From NCBI RefSeq assembly GCF_009846525.1, contig NZ_CP024621.1:2232001-2296000 (forward strand): a stretch of 64,000 nucleotides of DNA, in the 5' to 3' direction. Positions 38,993-48,603 of this stretch are shown here, piece after piece. Origin of the DNA: Halomonas meridiana. Its GTDB lineage: Bacteria > Pseudomonadota > Gammaproteobacteria > Pseudomonadales > Halomonadaceae. Position numbers and translations under genes: made by a program. Positions within the stretch are counted from its first letter, which is position 1. Each line of letters opens with the position of its first letter. The notes under the pieces are model-generated. The model ran no database searches, was not told the DNA's origin, and saw only the letters and a list, made by a program, of their open reading frames with translations.

Positions 38993-39010
38993 GAGGGAGT
39001 GGCGTACAGA

Positions 39011-40423
39011 TTATTCGAGGCGAAGCGCGACGAATAGAGAGCGACCATCGCGATACAAACGCACTGGAATCGCCCGATCGTTAGGCAGCGCTTCGACGAT
39101 ACGCATTAGCTCGTCCGCCGATGCGACACTGCGATGGTCGATACTCACCAGGATATCGCCAGCGCGAAGCCCTGCCTGCGCCGCAACGCTGTCCGGCTCG
39201 ACCTGACGCACCTCAACGCCGCCATTGATCCCCAAACGCTCACGGGTGGCTTGGTCGATTTCTGCAACGGCCACGCCCAAGCGCACTTGATTGTCGCTGC
39301 CCGATGCCGAAGCGGACGCTTGCATATCTGGCCAGCTACCCAGCTCGACGGTTTCCGATACCTGCTCGCCATCACGCATCAGCGTGAGTTCGACATCGTC
39401 TCCCGGTGCCACGCGACCAATCAGACGGGGCAGCGTGCTGGAGCGATCCACTTCTTCGCCGTTGACTTCGAGGATCACGTCACCTGCTTGCAAACCACCT
39501 TGAGCCGCCGGTCCTTCTGGGTCTAAATCGGCAATCAGTGCTCCAATCGCTTCACTCATACCGAACGACTCGGCCAAGTCCTGCGAGACGGGTTGGATCA
39601 TCACGCCCAACCAACCGCGATTCACGCGACCATCTTCACGAAGTTGGTCAGCCACATCCATGGCGACGTTGATGGGAATGGCGAACGAGAGCCCCATGAA
39701 GCCGCCACTACGGGTAAAGATTTGCGAATTGATACCGATGACTTCGCCTTCCAGATTAAACAGCGGGCCACCGGAGTTGCCGGGGTTAATGGCGACATCG
39801 GTTTGAATGAACGGCACGTAAGCATCACGCGGCAAGGTGCGGTTGATCGCGCTCACGATCCCTGCCGTCACCGAGTGATCGAACCCAAACGGAGAGCCAA
39901 TGGCCGCGACCCACGCCCCCACTTTCAACTCGTCGGAATCGCCCAAATTCAGCACCGGCAAGTTATTGGCGTCGATTTTCAGCAGCGCCACATCGGTTTG
40001 CGCATCGCTACCAATCAGTTCGGCGGGCAATTCACGACGGTCGTTGAGGCGCACTAGAATTTCATCGGCATCCTGCACCACGTGCGCATTGGTCATCACA
40101 TAGCCATCGGCACTGATGATGAACCCCGAGCCGAGCGATTGGCGCTCTTGACTTCGACCACCGCCGCCGCCACTGCCGGGAGGCGTGGGAAAGCTATCGC
40201 CAAAGAAGTGACGGAATATTTCGGGGATTTCCTGATTGCCAAACCCCTGTAGGGCCGGGCTTCGCTGGACCGTTCGACTCGTGGAAATATTGACGACACC
40301 CGGGGCGGCGTCTTCTACCAGCTCAGTGAAATCGGGCAGCGTTTGCGCATGGGCATGTTGGCCGATCAAGAACATCGCGACCAAGCATATCCATAGTGTC
40401 GAGGGGAGAACCAAGCGCTTCAT
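39011..40423 (-). CDS. mucD: Periplasmic serine protease of the DegP/MucD family
   Basis: 470 residues from the ATG at 40423 (AGGAG about 8 bases upstream); a longer start at 40489 is rejected. Signal peptide LVLPSTLWICLVAMFLIGQ ending AHA-Q. Protease domain with catalytic His in VMTNAHVVQD, Asp in TDVALLKID and Ser in PGNSGGPLFN. Two PDZ domains follow (VNRGWLGVMIQPVSQD and QVRLGVAVAEID). It degrades misfolded periplasmic proteins and keeps RpoE activity low. Last gene of the rpoE-mucA-mucB-rseC-mucD unit. Confidence 0.95.
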   Translation of the reverse strand: MKRLVLPSTLWICLVAMFLIGQHAHAQTLPDFTELVEDAAPGVVNISTSRTVQRSPALQGFGNQEIPEIFRHFFGDSFPTPPGSGGGGGRSQERQSLGSGFIISADGYVMTNAHVVQDADEILVRLNDRRELPAELIGSDAQTDVALLKIDANNLPVLNLGDSDELKVGAWVAAIGSPFGFDHSVTAGIVSAINRTLPRDAYVPFIQTDVAINPGNSGGPLFNLEGEVIGINSQIFTRSGGFMGLSFAIPINVAMDVADQLREDGRVNRGWLGVMIQPVSQDLAESFGMSEAIGALIADLDPEGPAAQGGLQAGDVILEVNGEEVDRSSTLPRLIGRVAPGDDVELTLMRDGEQVSETVELGSWPDMQASASASGSDNQVRLGVAVAEIDQATRERLGINGGVEVRQVEPDSVAAQAGLRAGDILVSIDHRSVASADELMRIVEALPNDRAIPVRLYRDGRSLFVALRLE

Positions 40424-40489
40424 GCAACAGCTCCTAGTCAAGCAGATACGAAACGAAGGGAGTGCAACTCTTAGCGAGCTACGGAACAA

Positions 40490-40945
40490 CTAACTGACCA
40501 AGCGCGGCCGGAAGCGTTCCATCCGCCCGCGCATTAGGTATTTAAGGGTCAATACGCTGCACATCAAGGTACCAAAGAACAGCATCACACCTAGCCATTC
40601 ACGCCCTCCAAGCAGCGAGGCCAACCCTGCCGCCAGCATTGCCAGGAACAGCGGCACGGCATATATCAACAGCGTTAGGTGGCTGACTTGATGCTTGGGC
40701 AGCGCAATCGTGACGGTGCTACCTAAGGGATACGCTGCGTGGTGTGAAAGGGGCGAGGGGGAAGGAAGTACGGTGATGCGCTGCTGTTGGCGGCGGGCTA
40801 GTAATCCCATACCGCAACCACGTCCCTCGGCGCACTGCTGACAAGTGTTAGCAAGGGAGACATCGACGATCACCCCGGTCTCGGTATGCCCTACTACACT
40901 GCCCGTTCTGAATAGCGGCTCGCCTCCAGTGTCAGAGTGTGCCAT
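40490..40945 (-). CDS. rseC: RseC/MucC-family protein
   Basis: 151 residues. A Cys-rich N-terminal segment (TCQQCAEGRGCGMG) is followed by two membrane helices (LLIYAVPLFLAMLAAGL and WLGVMLFFGTLMCSVL). It matches the SoxR-reducing-system protein RseC, known as MucC in Pseudomonas. Envelope-stress modulation and possibly electron transfer to SoxR are reported roles. It lies between mucB and mucD with 2 bases to mucB and 66 to mucD. Confidence 0.92.
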   Translation of the reverse strand: MAHSDTGGEPLFRTGSVVGHTETGVIVDVSLANTCQQCAEGRGCGMGLLARRQQQRITVLPSPSPLSHHAAYPLGSTVTIALPKHQVSHLTLLIYAVPLFLAMLAAGLASLLGGREWLGVMLFFGTLMCSVLTLKYLMRGRMERFRPRLVS

Positions 40946-40947
40946 GG

Positions 40948-41907
40948 CTAGGGCGCTATACGGACGGATTGCACGATACGCTGCAGCATATCTGGCGGCA
41001 GCTCACCAACGCCGACCAGCTGCCAGCACTGCTCACCCTCGGACACCAACGAAATCGCTGCCGTGGAGACGCCCAATCGGTGCACGCCCTCTTCGAGCAT
41101 GGGTTGCTCGACAGGGCTGACGAAGAGGCTCACCGCTGCCAAACCATCGCTATAGACCCGTTGATTCGTGACCGCTTGCCCTGGCTCCTGTGATTGGGCA
41201 ATGAAGCCCTCGGGCAGCCAATCGACTTGCCATGAGTGAGACGGACGCTCGGTACTCACATCGCCAGCGACATTGCCCTCATAAAGCGAAGGCGACTGAA
41301 GCTGGGTAATTTGAAAGGTTTCTAGTACACGCTCTTGGTGGTCGCTCATGACATGCTTGAGCAGCAGCCCTGTCGATTTATCGACCCACCATGCGTGCAG
41401 ATAACGCTGCTGATCGCGAGGGGAAAAACGCAGCTCCACCGCGTCACGTCCAGCGACACGCGCATCGTCTTGGAGGGAAATATCATAATGAGAGGCGACG
41501 TGTTCCGCCCAGGCTTGCGAGGCGCTGAGCTCGCCACCCTCTTCGGGAGTAAAACTCGCCATATAGCCTGCAATGGAGCGGCGCTCGATACTGACGGAAG
41601 GCCCATCCAAATGCTGTACGACCTGCTGACGCACACCCTCTCGAATGCGATGGGATAGCGCCAGCGTTCTGACACCCAGCGCATCGATGGTGACCGCACG
41701 TGCCTGAAAATCATAGCAGTGCCCTGCCACCATGCTACGCGCTAACCATGCCTGGGCAGAGTCGGGCACCGAATCGTCGGCAACGGCCGAACAGTCAATG
41801 GCGGGCTGCGCATCCGCGTTGACCGAGGAGGGAGCCAGGCTTACAACGACCAGCCCCCACGCCAACGCCAGCGGGACTCCCCAAAAGCTTTTTCTAGCAG
41901 TCGCCAT
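40948..41907 (-). CDS. mucB: Sigma-E regulatory protein MucB/RseB
   Basis: 319 residues from the ATG at 41907. A TTG at 41916 is preceded at good spacing by AGAGG, so MIGMATARK... may be the true start (322 residues). Signal peptide (GVPLALAWGLVVVSLAPSSVNA) then a LolA-like fold: AWLARSMVAGHCYDFQ, TLALSHRIREGV and a C-terminal domain. It binds MucA in the periplasm and shields it from proteolysis, sensing lipid-form signals. mucA lies 50 bases upstream. Confidence 0.93.
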   Translation of the reverse strand: MATARKSFWGVPLALAWGLVVVSLAPSSVNADAQPAIDCSAVADDSVPDSAQAWLARSMVAGHCYDFQARAVTIDALGVRTLALSHRIREGVRQQVVQHLDGPSVSIERRSIAGYMASFTPEEGGELSASQAWAEHVASHYDISLQDDARVAGRDAVELRFSPRDQQRYLHAWWVDKSTGLLLKHVMSDHQERVLETFQITQLQSPSLYEGNVAGDVSTERPSHSWQVDWLPEGFIAQSQEPGQAVTNQRVYSDGLAAVSLFVSPVEQPMLEEGVHRLGVSTAAISLVSEGEQCWQLVGVGELPPDMLQRIVQSVRIAP

Positions 41908-41959
41908 ACCGATCAAACAGCCTCTTACGTCACGATGAGGTTCAAAACGCGTTAGCGAA

Positions 41960-42694
41960 CTACCGCTGACCCAATGGCTCGGTCACCGATGAACGCATCA
42001 GTGGCATCCAGCTGTCGCCACTGCCGTTGGCTGCTCCCTGAGCATGCTGCTCTAGGTACGATTGCAACATGCGCAGTTGATCCACATCGATCGCTGTGGC
42101 TTGCTGGGCCATCGTGCCTTGCGGTGCCACCGGCGTTGAGAAGCCCGATTCACTGATATTCATCAAGCCGCCATTGCCCGACTGGCCGTTGATACGAAAA
42201 GGCGTCGGCTCGAACATGGGCATTTCAGACGGCATCATTGATGCAGGCTGCGAGGCGCCCAAATTGACCGGCTGCACTTGAGCCCCCACGCTGGACTGCG
42301 AGGCGACCGTGTTACTACCTGGCTGAGCAGTGCCGGTCGAGCCGTTACCGCTAAAGAACTGAACGCCGGTAATGACCATCAGCGAAACGGCAGCCGCGAC
42401 ACCAGCACCACGGGCAAAGGAGATGCCACCGGCGCGGGCAGGGGCAGCGACCGTTTCACTCTCCATCACCGGGGCAGGCTCTTCGTTGAGGCGCGCCAGG
42501 ATGCCTGCCGATAGATCGACACTGACATCGACGCTGCGCTCGCGCTGCATCATGCTGCGTGCCAAATGGTAGCGACGCCATGTCTCTGCCGCATCGGCAT
42601 CGTCAGGTAGTGATTTCAACACTCGGCGCAATTCAAGCTCATCACTTTCGTTGTCCATCAATGCTGAAAGTGATTCCCGTGTGTTTTGACTCAT
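41960..42694 (-). CDS. mucA: Anti-sigma-E factor MucA/RseA
   Basis: 244 residues. N-terminal anti-sigma domain (MSQNTRESLSALMDNESDE, RRVLKSLPDDADAAETWRRYH) holds RpoE in the cytoplasm. A single membrane segment is at about 94-114 (AGVAAAVSLMVITGVQF) followed by a low-complexity Gly/Ser/Pro-rich periplasmic region that binds MucB and is cut on stress. A 240-base gap with a hairpin separates it from rpoE. Confidence 0.93.
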   Translation of the reverse strand: MSQNTRESLSALMDNESDELELRRVLKSLPDDADAAETWRRYHLARSMMQRERSVDVSVDLSAGILARLNEEPAPVMESETVAAPARAGGISFARGAGVAAAVSLMVITGVQFFSGNGSTGTAQPGSNTVASQSSVGAQVQPVNLGASQPASMMPSEMPMFEPTPFRINGQSGNGGLMNISESGFSTPVAPQGTMAQQATAIDVDQLRMLQSYLEQHAQGAANGSGDSWMPLMRSSVTEPLGQR

Positions 42695-42791
42695 ACTTCA
42701 CACCCTCACACTGTGTTAGAAGAAGCTCAGCGACCACACGGCTCATGCGTGTTTCAGCCGCAAAACCTCGCAGGCCAAGACCCTGTTACTC

Positions 42792-42823
42792 AACCATCGC
42801 CAGCGCATGGCAATGCGATGGTT
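42792..42823 (-). repeat. Inverted repeat in the rpoE-mucA gap
   Basis: Arms AACCATCGC and GCGATGGTT, perfect over 9 bases with a 14-base loop. It lies in the unusually long 240-base gap between rpoE and mucA. No U-run. It might set the ratio of anti-sigma factor to sigma factor by partial termination or mRNA processing; this is inference. Confidence 0.5.
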
Positions 42824-42934
42824 TAACGCGATCATGCTAGACAGCCTCTATGACGCTTCACTTGCCAGACAGTTCACTAAAAACGCAAAAACGTAAATAT
42901 TTGTGACGCCTGCGCCCGATTCATTGGACGCGGC

Positions 42935-43534
42935 TCATTCGTCTCGACTGTTGCGAGCCGTGGTGACCAGCGGGCGAATATGCTCATCGACGGCCTCCCG
43001 CGCGCGAAAAATGCGCGAGCGAACGGTCCCTACCGGGCACTGCATGACTTGCGCAATATCTTCGTAGGCCAACCCGTCCAACTCGCGTAGCGTAATGGCC
43101 GTCCGCAAATCGTCAGGTAGCTTTTCGATCGCTTCGAAGACAGCCGCTTCCAGCTGGTCGCGGGCAATGGACGCTTCGGGTGACTCGGCATCCGCCAAGC
43201 GACCGCTTTGATCGACGATTTCCGCATCAACGATATCCAAGTCACTGCCGGGCGGCCGACGACCGCGAGACACCAAGTGGTTCTTGGCCGTATTGATAGC
43301 GATGCGGTACATCCAGGTATAGAACGCGCTCTCCGCTCGAAACTTACCCAGTGCCCGATAGGCTTTAATGAAGGCTTCCTGCGCAACGTCCTGCACTTCC
43401 GCATGGTCGTGCACGTAACGCCCAATCAAACCGATGATTTTGTGCTGGTACTTCTTCACCAGCAGATCAAAAGCACGTGTGTCACCTTTCTGAGCACGCT
43501 CAACCAGCTGTTGGTCCGTTTCACGAGTGCCCAT
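42935..43534 (-). CDS. rpoE: RNA polymerase sigma factor RpoE (AlgU)
   Basis: 199 residues. Region 2 with HAEVQDVAQEAFIKAYRALGKFR and YTWMYRIAINTAKNHL; region 4 with LDGLAYEDIAQVMQCPVGTVRSRIFRARE. Extracytoplasmic function sigma factor of the envelope-stress response. It heads the muc operon; a possible autoregulatory promoter is annotated upstream. The start MGTRETDQQLVERAQ is the conserved ECF opening. Confidence 0.97.
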   Translation of the reverse strand: MGTRETDQQLVERAQKGDTRAFDLLVKKYQHKIIGLIGRYVHDHAEVQDVAQEAFIKAYRALGKFRAESAFYTWMYRIAINTAKNHLVSRGRRPPGSDLDIVDAEIVDQSGRLADAESPEASIARDQLEAAVFEAIEKLPDDLRTAITLRELDGLAYEDIAQVMQCPVGTVRSRIFRAREAVDEHIRPLVTTARNSRDE

Positions 43535-43780
43535 TCACACGCTCCTTCTGCTCGTACGCATCGCGCCGAGCATTGTTTCTTTGTCGCCCTGGTGTTCGGG
43601 CCTTCACAGCGAGCAGCATAGCGTCCCTTGGGCATCTGTTAATTTTCATGGAGGACATCGGCAGGCGACCTTGGCCTACCCCTCGGTGGTGGTGCGCAAA
43701 TGAGCTTGCGCCAATGTCATCTAGTGTTACGCGTTCTTAGCAGCGCATCAAGCGCTTACCCCCTTTCTTAAAAACCCTGA

Positions 43781-43809
43781 GGCTGACATTTTTCCTTAAT
43801 GCAAAGTTC
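43781..43809 (-). promoter_or_regulatory. Possible sigma-E promoter of rpoE
   Basis: On the minus strand a perfect sigma-E -35, GAACTT (43809-43804), is followed 17 bases later by TCAGCC (43786-43781), a partial -10 match. It is 250 bases before the rpoE start. Autoregulation is known for algU/rpoE. The -10 is weak. Confidence 0.35.
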
Positions 43810-43817
43810 CGTAACAA

Positions 43818-43847
43818 TTGATTTTTACCACCGTGACGCGCCATAGT
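43818..43847 (+). promoter_or_regulatory. Possible sigma-70 promoter of the DAHP synthase gene
   Basis: TTGATT (43818-43823) and CATAGT (43842-43847) at 18-base spacing, each 4 of 6 to consensus. About 40 bases before the ATG at 43889. Confidence 0.35.
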
Positions 43848-43888
43848 AGTGACCACTTTTCGCCCATCGCGCACGCACAGGTAGCAAG

Positions 43889-44965
43889 ATGTCAGATCAA
43901 CAGGTTAGTAACCTTAACGTCCTGGCCCAGGATGTTCTTACCACGCCCGACGCACTGAAGAGTGCTATCCCCCTAACGGAAAGCGCCGAGCGCTCGGTAA
44001 TCGAGGGTCGCCAAACCATCCAAAACATTCTGGATGGCAAAGATCCGCGTTTGCTGGTGGTCGTTGGCCCCTGCTCCATTCACGACGTCGAAGCAGCGCT
44101 GGATTATGCGCGCCGCCTGCGTACGCTAGCGGACCAGGTCAGCGACAGTTTGTATATCGTGATGCGCGTCTATTTCGAAAAGCCGCGGACGACCGTGGGC
44201 TGGAAAGGGTTGATCAACGACCCGCACCTGAACGACTCTTTCGAAATTGACGAAGGGCTGCACATTGCCCGTAAACTGCTGGTCGACTTGGCGGAAATGG
44301 GGCTACCGCTGGCCACCGAGGCGCTTGACCCAATCTCGCCCCAGTACCTGCAAGACTGCATTAGCTGGTCGGCCATTGGCGCTCGCACTACCGAGTCCCA
44401 AACGCACCGCGAAATGGCCTCCGGCCTCTCCTGCCCCGTTGGTTTCAAAAACGGCACCGACGGTAGCCTGGACGTAGCGATCAACGCGCTGCAGTCCGTG
44501 GCGAACCCGCATAACTTCTTGGGCATCAACCAGGCCGGTCAGGTCGCCATCATCCGCACCCGAGGCAATGCCTACGGTCATGTGGTACTACGCGGCGGTA
44601 ACGGCAAGCCTAACTACGACAGCGTGAGTGTCGCACTGGCAGAGAAAGAGCTGAAAAAAGCCAACCTCTCGGCCAACATCATGATCGACTGCTCACACGC
44701 CAACTCGAATAAAGACGCCGCCCTGCAGCCGCTGGTACTGGAAAACGTCACCAACCAGATTTTGGAAGGCAATACCTCCATCATCGGCTTGATGGTGGAA
44801 TCCAACATTGGTTGGGGCAATCAAAAAGTACCGGCCGATTTGAGCCAGCTGCAGTACGGCGTATCGATCACCGACGCCTGCATCGATTGGGATACTACCG
44901 TCGAGACGTTCACTCGCATGAACGAAAAGCTCGCGTCCGTTTTGGCCAAGCGCGCCGCTCAATAA
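43889..44965 (+). CDS. 3-deoxy-7-phosphoheptulonate synthase (AroF/G/H class)
   Basis: 358 residues of class I-alpha. Motifs LLVVVGPCSIHDVEAALDYA, MRVYFEKPRTTVGWKGLIND, GARTTESQTHREMASGLS, PVGFKNGTDGS and IMIDCSHANSNKD. It makes DAHP from PEP and erythrose 4-phosphate, the entry to aromatic synthesis that leads to chorismate for TrpE. Which amino acid inhibits it (AroF, AroG or AroH) is not decided by sequence here. It stands alone with its own promoter and terminator. Confidence 0.96.
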   Translation: MSDQQVSNLNVLAQDVLTTPDALKSAIPLTESAERSVIEGRQTIQNILDGKDPRLLVVVGPCSIHDVEAALDYARRLRTLADQVSDSLYIVMRVYFEKPRTTVGWKGLINDPHLNDSFEIDEGLHIARKLLVDLAEMGLPLATEALDPISPQYLQDCISWSAIGARTTESQTHREMASGLSCPVGFKNGTDGSLDVAINALQSVANPHNFLGINQAGQVAIIRTRGNAYGHVVLRGGNGKPNYDSVSVALAEKELKKANLSANIMIDCSHANSNKDAALQPLVLENVTNQILEGNTSIIGLMVESNIGWGNQKVPADLSQLQYGVSITDACIDWDTTVETFTRMNEKLASVLAKRAAQ

Positions 44966-44983
44966 CGCGCACCTGCCATCGAA

Positions 44984-45023
44984 ACGTCCCGCCGGGCTGC
45001 CGCTCGCCGGGACGTGTTCGTTT
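44984..45023 (+). terminator. Terminator of the DAHP synthase gene
   Basis: ACGTCCCG (44984-44991) pairs with CGGGACGT (45008-45015), with internal GC pairing, followed by GTTCGTTT. Short, interrupted U-run. It lies 18 bases past the stop and 34 bases from the convergent dinG stop. Confidence 0.6.
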
Positions 45024-45048
45024 CCCATCCCCTAACGCGACCTATCGA

Positions 45049-47178
45049 CTACGCCTGTATATCCCGCTTGAAAGGCGGCAGCGCATCCAACAATGCCTGA
45101 CCATAGCGCCGCGTGATCACACGGCGATCCAGCAAGGTAATTACCCCGCGATCACTCTCTTTTCGGATCAAACGACCACATGCTTGCACGAGCTTGATCG
45201 ACGCATCCGGCACGCTGATACGCATAAAGGGATTGCCGCCCTGACTCTCGATCCATTCTGCCAGCGTCGCCCCCACGGGATCATCGGGCACGGCAAACGG
45301 TAGCCGGGTAATCACGACATGGGTGAGGTAATCCCCCGGCAAATCGATCCCCTCGGCGAAACTTGCCAAGCCAAAAATCACGCTCCCCTTGCCACCATCC
45401 ACCGCTGCTCTGTGTCGCTCGATGAGCTCTCGTTTGGGCAGTGCGTCTTGGGCCAAGATGCGCTCTTTTGCCGCGGCAGGCAGCGCTTTTTCGACCGCGC
45501 GCAGCTGGGCACGAGAGGAAAACAGCACCAGCGCCGCCTCCTCCTCGCCGAGCTGTGACACAAAGCTCACGATCGCACGCTCATGCGCTTCCCGGTCGCT
45601 AGGGTCCGTCGCCTCGGCGGGCACTCGTAAGACGGCGTTGGCATAGTCAAACGGGCTGGGCAGGGCCTGATAGCGGTATCGGTTTGCCAATCCGGCGCGC
45701 TCTTGCAACCGCTCGAAGCGGCCCAGCGCCGTTAACGTGGCGGAGGTCACCACGGCCCCGTGGCAGCGGCCCCACAAATGCTTGGCAAGCGTGTGCGCGG
45801 CCGACACGGGGCTGGCCGAAAACTCGATCTCTGGCTCCCCCGCCACACGGCTGAGGGTTATCCAGCGCGCGCTCGGTGGGGCATTGGGAGCATCCTGCTC
45901 GCTGAACGCTTGCCATAAGGCGTGGGCATCCAGTGCGCGGCCGTGAAGGAGTGCCATCAGCGGCAGCCAGGCCTCGGCTTGATCACGGTCCAAACCGGTT
46001 TGCTTATCCGGGTCGAGGCTTTCACGCAAGATATCGCTGATACTCTCCAAACTTCTTGAGAGAGTGGCAAACATGACAAGCAGCTGTTGCGCCTGTTCCC
46101 GCAACGCCTCAGGCACTTGGCCTTTCTCAAAACGCTGCTGGTGGCTAGCCTCTTCATCGGCAAGGCCGTTTTCCCGTCCAGCAAGCTGATGCCCCATGCT
46201 AAACACGTCGCCCAGCGCGGGCTCCAATCCATGCAGCAGTTCGGGCAACCCGGCCAGCAGTCGGGCAATGGTGGGTTGAACCGCCAGCCCCTGGTGCAAA
46301 TCCGTCAAACTACTTTTCAGAGTTTTCAACCAGCGCAGACAGCCGTGCACGGCAAAGCGGTGGGCAAAGTGCGATAGCGCTTTGTCCGGCAGGTGGTGGC
46401 CTTCGTCGAAGATAAAGATGCAGTCAGCGGGGTCCGGCAAAATGGCACCGCCACCAAGCGCCAAGTCCGCCAACACGAGATCGTGATTGGCGACGATAAC
46501 GTCAGCATTCTCCAGCTCTCGACGCGAGCGGAAAAAGGCGCAGGCACCGAAGTGGCCGCAGCGGCGACCGGTGCACTGGCGGTGGTCGACCGTCAGCTGT
46601 CGCCAGTGCGCGTCCTCGATCGACACCGGCCAGGTATCGCGGTCGCCTTCCCAATCGCCCTTCCCGTAGGCGTCGGCCATATCGGTCGCCAGGACGTTGA
46701 AGTCGCTGCTATCGGCTTGCAACGACTGCTCGAACAGCGACAGCGTTGGGTTGGGCTCACTGCCCTCCAAAGCTTGATCCAGCCTAGCCACGCAAACGTA
46801 ACGTCCGCGTCCTTTGGCTAGAGCGTAGCGAAAGGCCACGCCGCTATGGCTCGCCAGTGAAGGTAAATCTTGGTTGAGCACCTGCTCTTGAAGGGCCACG
46901 GTGGCCGTCGACACGATGAGCCGTTTGCCCTGTGCCTTGGCGATGGGCAGCCCCGCAATGAGATACGCCAGTGTTTTGCCCGTGCCGGTACCGGCCTCCA
47001 GCACGCACACATGACTATCGCTAACGCGCTTTCCTTCGCTGTCGCACTCGATGTCCCCCAGCGTTCGGGCGATTTCGGCGATCATCAAGCGCTGCCCGTA
47101 ACGGGGTGTGAGCTCGAGCTTCTCCACCACGTTACGGTAAGCCTGCTGAATATCGTTTTTTAGCGCGTCATTCAGCAT
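45049..47178 (-). CDS. dinG: ATP-dependent DNA helicase DinG
   Basis: 709 residues. Walker A EAGTGTGKTLAYLIAG, Fe-S cluster Cys motif YVCVARL and HRQCTGRRCGHFGACAFF, and Walker B IFIFDEGHHL (DEAH-type). C-terminal half with helicase motifs QACGRLIRKESDRG and VITRLPFAVPDDP. It unwinds R-loops and damaged forks. It follows rhlB by 5 bases. Confidence 0.95.
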   Translation of the reverse strand: MLNDALKNDIQQAYRNVVEKLELTPRYGQRLMIAEIARTLGDIECDSEGKRVSDSHVCVLEAGTGTGKTLAYLIAGLPIAKAQGKRLIVSTATVALQEQVLNQDLPSLASHSGVAFRYALAKGRGRYVCVARLDQALEGSEPNPTLSLFEQSLQADSSDFNVLATDMADAYGKGDWEGDRDTWPVSIEDAHWRQLTVDHRQCTGRRCGHFGACAFFRSRRELENADVIVANHDLVLADLALGGGAILPDPADCIFIFDEGHHLPDKALSHFAHRFAVHGCLRWLKTLKSSLTDLHQGLAVQPTIARLLAGLPELLHGLEPALGDVFSMGHQLAGRENGLADEEASHQQRFEKGQVPEALREQAQQLLVMFATLSRSLESISDILRESLDPDKQTGLDRDQAEAWLPLMALLHGRALDAHALWQAFSEQDAPNAPPSARWITLSRVAGEPEIEFSASPVSAAHTLAKHLWGRCHGAVVTSATLTALGRFERLQERAGLANRYRYQALPSPFDYANAVLRVPAEATDPSDREAHERAIVSFVSQLGEEEAALVLFSSRAQLRAVEKALPAAAKERILAQDALPKRELIERHRAAVDGGKGSVIFGLASFAEGIDLPGDYLTHVVITRLPFAVPDDPVGATLAEWIESQGGNPFMRISVPDASIKLVQACGRLIRKESDRGVITLLDRRVITRRYGQALLDALPPFKRDIQA

Positions 47179-47183
47179 TCGAA

Positions 47184-48458
47184 TTACAGCATACCTTCCG
47201 GCGGGTGTTCGCAGGGCAGCTTACCGTTGATATAGCGCTCAATCTCTGGCAAGGAGAACGCGTCCTCTTCGCCCACGAAGCTGATCGACACGCCTTTGGC
47301 CCCTGCACGGCCGGTACGACCGATGCGGTGAACATAATCTTCCGGATCTTCGGGCAGCGTGTAGTTGATGACGTGACTCACATCTTCGATATGAATGCCA
47401 CGGCCGGCCACGTCGGTGGCTACCAGCACCTGCACCTCCCCTTCGCGGAAGCTTTCCAACGTCTTGATGCGCTGATTCTGCGGTACATCACCAGACAGCA
47501 TGGCCGCACTGACCCCGGCTTTTTTCAGCAGGTCGTCGAGTTTGCGCACGAGATCCCGGCGGTTACCGAACACCATGACACGCTCGAAGCTCTCCTGCTC
47601 CAGTAGCTTCACCAGCAGCCGCTGTTTGTCGTCGTCGGAAACGAGGTAAACACGCTGATCGATATCTGCCTGATTCTCGACGGTCACCTCGATCTCGACA
47701 TGCGCCGGATTGAGCGTCCACTGACTCGCCAGATTGAGAATATCGTCCGTGAAGGTGGCCGAGAATAGGAACGTTTGACGCTCCTCTTTCTTTGGCGTGT
47801 AACGAATGATGCGCTTCACATCGGGAATGAACCCCATGGAGAGCATTCGATCCGCTTCGTCGAGCACCAGCACTTCGGTTTCGGAGAGGTCGATATCGCG
47901 TTTCTGGTGGAAGTCCAGCAGACGCCCTGGCGTCGCGACCAGGATATCGATCTTCTTACCCAGGCTTTCGCGCTGTTTTTGGTAATCCATACCGCCCACG
48001 ACGCTGGCGACGTTGAGCTGAGTGAAACGCGCAAGTGCCTTGGCGTCTTTCTCGATTTGCAGCGCCAGCTCACGGGTCGGCGCAATGATCAGCGCACGGG
48101 GAGCCCCCGGCTTTTGACCATCCGGCGTCGGCTCTTCGAGGAAGTAAGCCATGACAGAGATCAAAAAGGCGGCGGTTTTACCGGTGCCCGTCTGCGCTTT
48201 ACCGACGATGTCGCCACCTAACAGGGTGTGGCGCAGCGCTTCCGCTTGAATGGGCGTGCAGTACTCGAACCCCTGAGCATGTATCGCGCGCATCAAAGGC
48301 AGCGGCAGATCAAAGTCATGGAAGCGCCACTTGCCGGCGACGGCGGGCACCTGAAACTGACGAAGATCCCAGTTCGACTGACGACGACGCGGTTTCCGAC
48401 GGCGACGTTTAGGCTTGCGGTTCTGGGCCGATGCTGTGGTCTGTTCCGACTCGCTCAT
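47184..48458 (-). CDS. rhlB: DEAD-box RNA helicase RhlB
   Basis: 424 residues. A strongly basic N-terminus ([12 protein letters not shown]) precedes the helicase core: Q motif [11 protein letters not shown], motif [12 protein letters not shown], Ia [36 protein letters not shown], and [12 protein letters not shown]. The [19 protein letters not shown] and [12 protein letters not shown] segments match RhlB of the degradosome. The C-terminal [15 protein letters not shown] is typical. dinG is downstream in the same unit. Confidence 0.93.
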   Translation of the reverse strand: MSESEQTTASAQNRKPKRRRRKPRRRQSNWDLRQFQVPAVAGKWRFHDFDLPLPLMRAIHAQGFEYCTPIQAEALRHTLLGGDIVGKAQTGTGKTAAFLISVMAYFLEEPTPDGQKPGAPRALIIAPTRELALQIEKDAKALARFTQLNVASVVGGMDYQKQRESLGKKIDILVATPGRLLDFHQKRDIDLSETEVLVLDEADRMLSMGFIPDVKRIIRYTPKKEERQTFLFSATFTDDILNLASQWTLNPAHVEIEVTVENQADIDQRVYLVSDDDKQRLLVKLLEQESFERVMVFGNRRDLVRKLDDLLKKAGVSAAMLSGDVPQNQRIKTLESFREGEVQVLVATDVAGRGIHIEDVSHVINYTLPEDPEDYVHRIGRTGRAGAKGVSISFVGEEDAFSLPEIERYINGKLPCEHPPEGML

Positions 48459-48565
48459 AGGCTGTGTATCTGTCCATTGCTGTGGATGTTAGGCATCACG
48501 AAGTGCGCATTGTACCAGGGGTTGGCGATAAGAGCGCGCCCTGCTGTCGAAGGAGCACGCTAGCC

Positions 48566-48574
48566 TGTTAGAAT
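48566..48574 (+). promoter_or_regulatory. Extended -10 promoter of the 82-residue gene
   Basis: TGT-TAGAAT: a TGn extension (48566-48568) and TAGAAT -10 (5 of 6). The -35 is weak. The start at 48604 is about 30 bases on. Confidence 0.4.
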
Positions 48575-48603
48575 GAGGCATACATTAACCCAAGGAGCGC
48601 GAC

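Larger units (their letters stand above)
43535..43888. other. 354-base divergent gap between rpoE and the DAHP synthase gene
   Basis: No open reading frame here looks real. It holds the promoters of both flanking genes: a sigma-E-like site for rpoE near 43781-43809 and a sigma-70-like site for the DAHP synthase gene near 43818-43847. No TyrR-type box (TGTAAA-N6-TTTACA) was seen. Confidence 0.6.
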
